From positions 2,480,001 to 2,544,000 of the forward strand of contig JAPFBL010000255.1 of NCBI GenBank assembly GCA_026182355.1: DNA of 64,000 nt, given 5' to 3'. The first letter of the stretch is position 1, and every line of letters begins with the position of its first letter. Below are positions 57,472 to 64,000 of this stretch, one piece after another. Below the pieces are notes generated by a model. It saw only the letters and a program-made list of their open reading frames with translations. It ran no database searches and was not told the origin of the DNA. Position numbers and translations under genes: made by a program. Source of the stretch: Hermatobates lingyangjiaoensis. Its lineage: Eukaryota > Arthropoda > Insecta > Hemiptera > Hermatobatidae.

Positions 57472-57644
57472 GAGGGGACATGGTTACACTCCCGAGGTGT
57501 GTGCGTAAACTTGATTTTAATATAGTGTTTTCTAATCGTAATAACGTAGGAAATATGTTAATAAAAAAACTATCCCAGGGAACTGGAGTTTCCGATGGTA
57601 TTTATAAATAGCCGTATGCATTTATAAACTGGTAAATCTTTAAA

Positions 57645-57915
57645 GACACGTTTAAATCAACAGCAGTACAATGTAAGTAGGCAGGAAAAATTTAGTGCCT
57701 TATTCTTGCATATAAATAATGAAAATCATCATATTGATTGGACTGGAGCTAAATTTATTACCTATGAAAAATCGATGTTGTTAGGAAATATTATCAAACC
57801 CTCTCTCATTAAATTAACAAATCTAATGTTATAAACATTAGTAATAGTTTGTTCAAACTTGACTCAGTATTAATGAGGACAATAGACAATTCTAAATGGG
57901 TTAAAAGCTAGCGGA
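57645..57915 (+). pseudogene. PLE endonuclease C-terminal fragment (copy B)
   Basis: It aligns base by base with 3408-3680, starting from AAGACACGTTTAAATCAACA, through the codons for HHIDWTGAKFITYEKSMLL, to TAGCGGATAA. A small deletion near 57818 and a changed tail break the frame. It confirms that the fragment at 3467 is a repeat and not a host gene. Confidence 0.7.
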
Positions 57916-58084
57916 TAATTTTTTACTTTTTCTCACTGTACTCCATTGTTTTCCTCAAACATCCCTGCCTGGACTATTGTCCGTTCCTGCGCTTTACACC
58001 CTTTTAAAATACCACTCTTCCCTCCCACTCCATTTCAACCACTCACCAAGATATTTCTGCATCTAGTGTTTTAGTTGGGTTTTT

Positions 58085-58125
58085 GACTATGACGAAAACC
58101 GCTTGTTATGGTTGAATGGTCTTTT
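58085..58125 (+). ncRNA. Decayed hammerhead of PLE copy B
   Basis: GACTATGACGAAAACCGCTT and TATGGTTGAATGGTC align with the hammerhead at 3831-3873. The first core base is changed (CTGACGA to ATGACGA) and GAAA has become GAAT, so it should be inactive. It is followed by the tail word GTGATTTGATCATG and a microsatellite. Confidence 0.5.
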
Positions 58126-58153
58126 TTCCTCCATTTCATATTGTGATTTGATC

Positions 58154-58155
<2 letters not shown>

Positions 58156-58232
<77 letters not shown>
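58156..58232. repeat. (TC)n(TA)n compound microsatellite
   Basis: About 48 bases of TC are followed by about 24 bases of TA, directly after the PLE tail word. Confidence 0.95.
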
Positions 58233-58235
<3 letters not shown>

Positions 58236-58689
58236 CCTTAACACATAGGAAAGAACATAGAAAGTCACTTCAGAACTCACTCAGATATTTAAACATCCGT
58301 CGTCATCAGGAAGAAGTGCGTAGTACTCGCGCTGAGAAACAAACTGCAACTGGCCTCCAGAGTAAATATACAGTATATCTATATTTTTTCTTTCGATCTA
58401 TCATTTATTTCTTTCAAATGTGTTATACCGTTTTAAAAAAAAACTGATAATGTAAGGGAGAAGGGAGTAATATGAATAAATATTGTTAGGACCATAAAAC
58501 TGCCAATAAACCATTCATCTGACTTGACGAATGGAAATAGTTTGGCGACAATTTCTCGCCAAATTTTTAGTAACCAGATCTGATGTTAAACAAGTCATCA
58601 ACATTATTTTTTTGCAGGTTTCAATTGTATTATGTTTAAGGCTTGTATTTCGATGAACGAATACTTGGCTTGTTTCCAGTTCATAGAAT

Positions 58690-59390
58690 ATTTAAATTTA
58701 CTGATATAGTAGCACAGCATTCGATGTTTCCTTCTTTTTAATACCATAATTATGCCGTTTAATATGTTCCTTCATCCCTTCAGACTTTTGACTGAAACAC
58801 TTAAGCCTGGCATCATGGCAAGCAGTAGAATAAACATACCCTTCATTACTACCCTTTTTAGTTCTTGAACACAGTAGTAATATCAAACTGCTTTAACATG
58901 GATGAAATTGCAACTACTGCTGGACTAAAAGGGAGTAAAACTAATTTAGCTGGGTTGAGAGGTTCTTTCTTTTGTGCTTCATTATTTAATTTACTTTTAA
59001 CGTATTTCTTTGCATTATCTATAAATTATTCAGAGTACTTTAATTTAGCAGCAGTAAAGCAGTTTTCAATTTCCTTGTCCAAAACCTTTGCACTACAGAT
59101 CTAAAAACTGTCGTAAACATTCTCTTGAACCTTTTAATAGAAGTGGCTGGGAGGTATAAGAATGCATATAAGAAGCCACGTGAGTGGGCTTCCGATAAAC
59201 ACCAAATACCAAACCATCCCACTCCCACTTGAAATGAACTTCCAGAAAGGCAAATCAAGTTCCATCAATTTCAGTCTCAAGAGGGAAATTCATGCCGAGA
59301 ACCAGACCGTTTAAGTTACCAAGAAATGAGTTAACAAGTTCTTTCTTGAACCAGATTAAGCCAAATATCTATATAACACTGAAACCGCAA
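58690..59390 (-). pseudogene. PLE reverse transcriptase end and endonuclease, decayed
   Basis: From 59390 downward the fragments read LFKKELVNSFLGN, MNFPLETEIDGT, FAFLEVHFKWEWDGLVFGVY followed by RKPTHVASYMHS (the conserved PLE YRKPT block), then LKYSE (stop) FIDNAKKYVKSKLNNE, LVLLPFSPAVVAISSMLKQF and DITTVFKN (the region before the nuclease), then GYVYSTACHDARLKC and MKEHIKRHNYGIKKKETSNA (nuclease, with the YIG motif lost). Several frameshifts and stops show that this is the oldest PLE copy here. It belongs to a different subfamily from 20242 and 25528. Confidence 0.7.
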
Positions 59391-60022
59391 AATAATGGAG
59401 CCGTATTATTTGCGACTGCATTTAATTATAACTCATGAGACTGTTTTCTTTCCTTAGTAACAAAGGACTAAATAAACATTAGCTTTACCATCATAAACTT
59501 AATTCTTTTTTTTTTCAATAAAGGGAGTAGCACTATACCTTTTCTTGATATTTTTAAAAAAATTACTAAACTCATTCTCTTTAGTTTTAAATGTATTTTG
59601 ACTTTTAAATAAAGGACATCTATGCCAAGATCATTGATTAGAGTTCTACCACCGGTAAATCAGTTTTGGGCTACCATCTAATCTTACACCCTGAGGCTCG
59701 CGTGCACTCTGTTCTGTTTCTGACTTATCATACGTTGTGGGCAATTTTTCTTTCCTATCACTCAAATCACAATATTATGTCATAAGTTAAATTACACAGA
59801 GTTTTATTTACCCACAATTTATGACCTTTTATGTAGAATAATAGTGTACAAATAATTTTTTTTTTTTTAAAGCGTGTTGGTAATTTATAGAGGAATAAAG
59901 TTTTTCTAATGATAGTTTTCATTGTATATAACATTTGAGAAATAGTTGCATTCTAAATATATATAATGTTTTCAAAACGTTAGGAACATTTTTCTCACAG
60001 TACATTTATTAAGTTAATCTTC

Positions 60023-60045
60023 TTCTTTTTTTTTTTTTTTTTTTG
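60023..60045. repeat. Poly-T tract
   Basis: About 20 T in a row. It could be the A tail of an unrecognised minus-strand retroelement, but no body was recognised. Confidence 0.7.
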
Positions 60046-60289
60046 TATAAATGCATGATAATACGCTATTAATTGAAATTTTGATAATTATTGACTATTC
60101 TGAGAACGAAAGACTGTGATAAGACTGTGAATTCAGAAGCATGTTATGTATTTAGAAGCATAGTAAATAAGCTCTAAATGAAGTACTCCAATGAAAAAAT
60201 AAAGATGTGAGTTAGATTTTCTTTCAAAATTACAGCCTTTTATAGTTATTAGTTGTTTAAAGTGTTTTATCAACCGTTCAAGTTAGTTG

Positions 60290-60540
60290 AACGGGTTAAT
60301 GTGAAGAGTTGAGAAACAATTGGTGGACGTGGCTACCTGTCGTCGACCTCGGCAGCGCCACTCTATCTGATGGAAGGTTGTGGCAATCAGCGCAGTGCAG
60401 CAGCGAAATAAAGCGAATTGCGCCAGTGCCGCTCACTCTAAGTCGCTTTAGAGTCTTAAGCAACAAGTGCACTGCGATTCCCTAGTTGCCAATTATCTAG
60501 GTGTTCTTGTAATCCCAGTTCATTATAAGGATATTAGTGC
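60290..60540. other. GC-richer island
   Basis: Clear composition shift with several GCAGTG/CACTGC words and an AAAGCGA/TCGCTTT inverted pair. There is no coding frame. It may be a conserved element or promoter. Confidence 0.35.
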
Positions 60541-61258
60541 CACGAATGGTATGGGCGCATTATTATTTGAGTTACCTCAATAACGATATTAATCAGTTGA
60601 TATTAATTAACGATATTGTATACCTCAAGCATTTGTGTTCTAGCCAATTGGCTTTTCGGACCACCTTCATTTTAAGAGTATACGTTATTTGGTATCAAGT
60701 ACGGAGAGCTAATCAGTAAGTTCCACAATAAGCGTGGGTCAAATACAGGTACTGAAATGCGCAAATCATAGCTCGTAAAAAAATTAATTGAACTGTATTT
60801 AATAATTTTATTCTTGCGGATTGTTGGTCAGACTGCAATAGCGACGGCGAAATTAATTGTGTAATTTTCAATAAGCCAAAATAGAAATTGAGCCAAAATA
60901 ATCACATTTTTATTGGGTATTTATATTTCTAAATATCATAAGAAATACAGGTATTTAAAGTCACTTTGTTACTTCGTTAAAGCTAAAACACGAAAATACT
61001 ACTTCGTTAAAATAAAACACGAAGAATGGTTAGTCAATTATAGATTAAATACAAATCGTTGAAAAGTATAGCATTTTCAGTAGTAAATAAATGTGTATGT
61101 ATCTTATGTAACAGCAATAATTGTTCTGTAGATGTTGACCAATTAAATAAAAAAACAATCAAATTTTCTTTATTATTAAATATTATGGTAATAGAAAAAA
61201 TAATTAATTAAAAGAAGCCACCCATAATTAGATGTGTAGCATTGAATCTTGAAAGTTG

Positions 61259-61475
61259 GAGTGAGTGCTAGGAAATAAAACTACTTGAATATGTATAAAC
61301 GATAACGAAGTGAAAAAAATTAAAAACAATGTCAAAAATACTAATTCTCACAGTACAATGATAGAATACAGATCATTTATATATTTCTTTATTATTAATT
61401 TATTCAATGCTAATACTTAACAAGATTGAATTCAACTGTTAATTTCACCCATTTAATTTAGACTGTTGTTATGAC
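61259..61475. repeat. About 220-bp direct duplication, copy 1
   Basis: It starts GGAGTGAGTGCTAGGAAATA. The first 105 bases are nearly identical to 61995-62100 and the rest is recognisably similar. A third, shorter partial copy lies at about 61483-61580. Confidence 0.85.
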
Positions 61476-61676
61476 AAATATGAACTCTTGAAAGTTCTTG
61501 GATGCTAGTAGTCCTCTTGCAATACATACTACCTTGAATATGTGACTCATGACGATTAACGAAGTGAAAAGAAGGAGTTTTAAAATCCATGGCTAATAGT
61601 TCAAAAATATTTTTTAATACTATTTTTTTATTTATATTTATTTTGTTTATATATTTTATTTATTTCTGTTCAAAAT

Positions 61677-61725
61677 AAAAATATCTAGAGTGGCACACCC
61701 ACAACTTTACAATAAATAAACATAT
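61677..61725 (+). mobile_element. Family Z end fragment
   Basis: AAAATATCTAGAGTGGCACA and CAACTTTACAATAAATAA correspond to the left end of family Z, diverged. It lies between the two 61-kb repeats. Confidence 0.5.
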
Positions 61726-61994
61726 AATTCATTGAACAATATGATATGTTTTGGCAAATACTTTCAAAGTTAATCTGTCTAATTAACTGACTTATTTAAG
61801 GTAGTCGTCTCAATTACGTCATTTATAAGAGATTTTATTATTGTTAAAATCTGACAACTGAGAACAGATGAATCTTGCTAATAATCAAATATTCTAACTC
61901 AGGAACTTTTATTTTGTAATATTTAATACGAAACTTTAGAATGGCAAGAAGAATGCATTAAAATCATGTCTCAGTCAATTCACTATATTAAAAA

Positions 61995-62212
61995 GGAGTG
62001 AGTGCTTGGAAATAAAACTACTTGAATATGTATAAACGATAACGAAGTGAAAAAAATTAAAAATAATGTCAAAAATACTAATTCTCACAGTACAATGATA
62101 CGAATAGAGATATTTATATAGTCTTTTTTCAGTAATTTTATTCAATTGCTGATTCTTAACAAGGATTGATTCAACTGTTTAATTTTTAATTTAATTTAAC
62201 TGTTGTTAGGAC
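61995..62212. repeat. About 220-bp direct duplication, copy 2
   Basis: This is the partner of 61259-61475, about 740 bases downstream. Confidence 0.85.
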
Positions 62213-62377
62213 CAATGATTTAGTGTTAACCAAAAAGAATATGGTTTTTATACTAAACTAAGAACTGTATGTCTATCATTAAGAACGGCGTAATGTGACT
62301 GTCTGAATAACACATACCCTCAACTGGCGTAAAAACAAATGTATACCAGTGATATAAATATAGGCCGTATATATAGT

Positions 62378-62445
62378 ATGATCTTTCAACCGTATTCTTG
62401 TTTTCCCATTTTCTTATTGTGGTTTGATCATTGATTGTTATTTCA
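62378..62445 (+). mobile_element. Rearranged PLE tail
   Basis: GATCTTTCAACCGTA is the reverse complement of the hammerhead segment at 3853-3867, and it is joined directly to TTCTTGTTTTCCCATT and GTGGTTTGATCATTGATTG in forward orientation. The inversion breakpoint lies inside the ribozyme. Confidence 0.55.
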
Positions 62446-62686
62446 CGTGTTTATGTCAAATATTTTTATAGTGTAACATATATATATATATTTTAGTATA
62501 ACTATATTTCAACAGTTTTGGTTTTTATACATCAAATTAACTAATTCAAAGAGAACAACTGCACAAGGTCCACCTTGTATTTCCATTTTTTTGTATTTTG
62601 ATAAGTCTATTTGGCTTAGTATGATCACAAATGCTCTAAAAGTAGGACAGCTAGAGATTCTTCCAAGCAAAAGTTTTAGTTTTCAG

Positions 62687-62771
62687 GGGTTCTTAAACTT
62701 CTTTCCACATTTCCCAATACGCGAAAATTCTTTGCGTTTTTATCTTGAAAGACTAAGTTCACGTAAATGCT
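62687..62771 (+). CDS. Possible 85-base exon
   Basis: It lies between acceptor TTTAGTTTTCAG and donor GTAAGT and encodes GFLNFFPHFPIRENSLRFYL then ERLSSRKC with one base left over. Both splice sites are strong. No family or partner exon was found. Confidence 0.3.
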
Positions 62772-62783
62772 GTAAGTAACATT

Positions 62784-63080
62784 TTAATATTCCATCCCTA
62801 ATAGTTTTTGAGGGAAGAAATAATTTTTAATACATCTCATATAAAAAGCACAGTGTAAAGCACCAAATCTCATGATGAAATTTTGGAAAAAAGCTATATG
62901 TTTCAGTCTTCTACAAACAGGACATTTATGTTTGATTTTGTCATGAGATATCAAACAGTTTGATGAGAATGTTTTTCCAAATTTTTCAGAATATACAAAA
63001 ATAATATTATGCGTGGAACTATTTATATTATTTAAATTTTGTTTTTCAGATAATGCTAATATCAGTTCTTTGCTAAACAC
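62784..63080 (-). CDS. Unidentified 98-codon frame
   Basis: It contains NCLISHDKIKHKCPVCRRLK and HIAFFQNFIMRFGALHCAFY. The H-x2-I-K-H-x-C-P-x-C pattern looks like a degenerate zinc knuckle, as in LINE C-termini, but no other LINE motif is present. Origin uncertain. Confidence 0.2.
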   Translation of the reverse strand: MFSKELILALSEKQNLNNINSSTHNIIFVYSEKFGKTFSSNCLISHDKIKHKCPVCRRLKHIAFFQNFIMRFGALHCAFYMRCIKNYFFPQKLLGMEY

Positions 63081-63229
63081 AACAATTCTCTACACGTAGT
63101 AGTTTAGGAGAAAATAAAGATATTATTTACATATTGCACCATAAAAAGGCTTTCCCGTTATAGAATCTTGACAAAAAACTGCAACATAGTTATTGTATAA
63201 GGGCTATTTTTGGTATAATTTTAATTTAA

Positions 63230-63420
63230 TCCATCAAACATGTGATGGCTCACAGAGGATTTGTCGCACACCCACCCACACACAGAGATTATCAAATATT
63301 TTTAAAAAAATCATCATTTTTATCTCCTACTCAGGAGACCTTTATATATGTAAATGGTTATAATCACGGCACCAATTTTTTTTCATAACTACTCGACTTA
63401 ACTTAGAGTAAAAATATTAT
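63230..63420 (-). mobile_element. Family Z relic
   Basis: The reverse complement shows the end palindrome remnant (ACTCTAAGTTAAGTCGAG), the GTGGGTGGGTGTGC stretch and TTTGATGGATT in the same order as 31380-31640. Confidence 0.5.
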
Positions 63421-63589
63421 AAAAAGCTAAATATGAGACAGTTAATGTTAGTAAAATTTACAAAACAAACAATACATTATATTCAAATACGAGTAAATCA
63501 TATTTATCTCAATAAAAGGAAAAAACAATGATTTAGTATTATTTGTGACAAATGTTGTCAAGTAATGTAAAAATAGAAGTATGAAGAGG

Positions 63590-63745
63590 TGTTTTTGGGT
63601 TTAAGAAGAAATTAATGCAAAGGAAATGTTGGACCAAAGTCAGGGAAAAGGCAAGACGCTATTGAGGGCGTCCTTAGCGCGTTGATAAACACCTGTTGCC
63701 CAAGTCGCCTGGGGACGTATTTTTCACAGAATGTCGTTAGTTCAA
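63590..63745. other. GC-richer island
   Basis: Sharp composition change with no open frame of useful length. It may be a conserved element. Confidence 0.3.
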
Positions 63746-64000
63746 AGTCTACTTTTCTCCCTCGCCTCTCAAAAAGACTCGTTTATATTACCTGGGGATA
63801 TATAGAGCTTTAAAAAGAACTTTGTTCCTTTTCTTTTCTTTTACAAACGCGCTTTTAGTTTTCTAAAGCAACCTAATCATAAACAAGCGAAATAAAGATG
63901 CTTTTAGAAAAAAAATGCTTCAACATTAAATGAAACAACTCTAATCTTATTTACCAACGCTTATTCAAAAGTTAACAATACTGTAACAGTGAAAACAATA

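Noticed and set aside
58275..58320. CTGATGA on the minus strand after the PLE remnant
   Set aside because: The first box is exact but no GAAA or stem II follows at the right distance, so at best it is a relic.

Overview
The window looks like insect (at least arthropod) nuclear DNA. It is AT-rich, rich in microsatellites, has short coding exons separated by long introns, carries Jockey- and R1-type LINEs, tRNA-derived SINEs, a hAT MITE and many Penelope-like element (PLE) remnants, and contains a gene of the DUF1091 secreted family that is typical of insects. There are no bacterial operons, CRISPR arrays or rRNA. The species cannot be named from the sequence.

The one gene that can be assembled completely lies at 612-5631 on the minus strand. 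Four in-phase coding exons (22+52+54+53 codons) give a 181-residue secreted DUF1091 / MD-2-like protein with a signal peptide, canonical splice sites and an AATAAA signal 43 bases after the stop. Its 3.4-kb second intron carries a fold-back PLE copy with a hammerhead ribozyme. Further isolated exon candidates, with less support, lie at 26838-26872 and 28993-29192 (phase-compatible with each other), 42530-42820, 43026-43102 and 62687-62771, all on the plus strand.

Most of the rest is layered mobile DNA. PLE pieces occur at 3.3-4.0, 19.7-21.0, 25.5-26.6, 28.8-28.9, 57.6-58.2 and 58.7-59.4 kb. Several are joined head-to-head into hairpins or carry hammerhead ribozyme cores; the best core sits exactly between the C-terminal half of one PLE copy and the N-terminal part of the next (20028-20068, minus). 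A 233-bp piece with its own hammerhead motif (37233-37465) sits inside an older minus-strand LINE with a 9-bp target duplication; removing it and one duplication copy restores the LINE reading frame. A near full-length Jockey-like LINE with frameshifts fills 37.66-41.18 kb. A 5'-truncated RNase H-bearing LINE lies at 46.26-47.25 kb, a young SINE at 47.84-48.11 kb, a hAT MITE at 54.68-55.14 kb and R1-like debris at 7.56-8.40 kb. A repeat family with long inverted units dominates 29.7-35.0 kb and recurs at 47.7, 50.4-52.0, 61.7 and 63.2 kb.

Between these are AT-rich stretches without recognisable content and a series of markedly GC-richer islands (8.83, 12.37, 16.13, 21.28, 27.92, 43.68, 49.83, 53.87, 60.29 and 63.59 kb) that do not read as long ORFs. 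They resemble conserved regulatory elements or first exons, which only cross-species alignment could settle.
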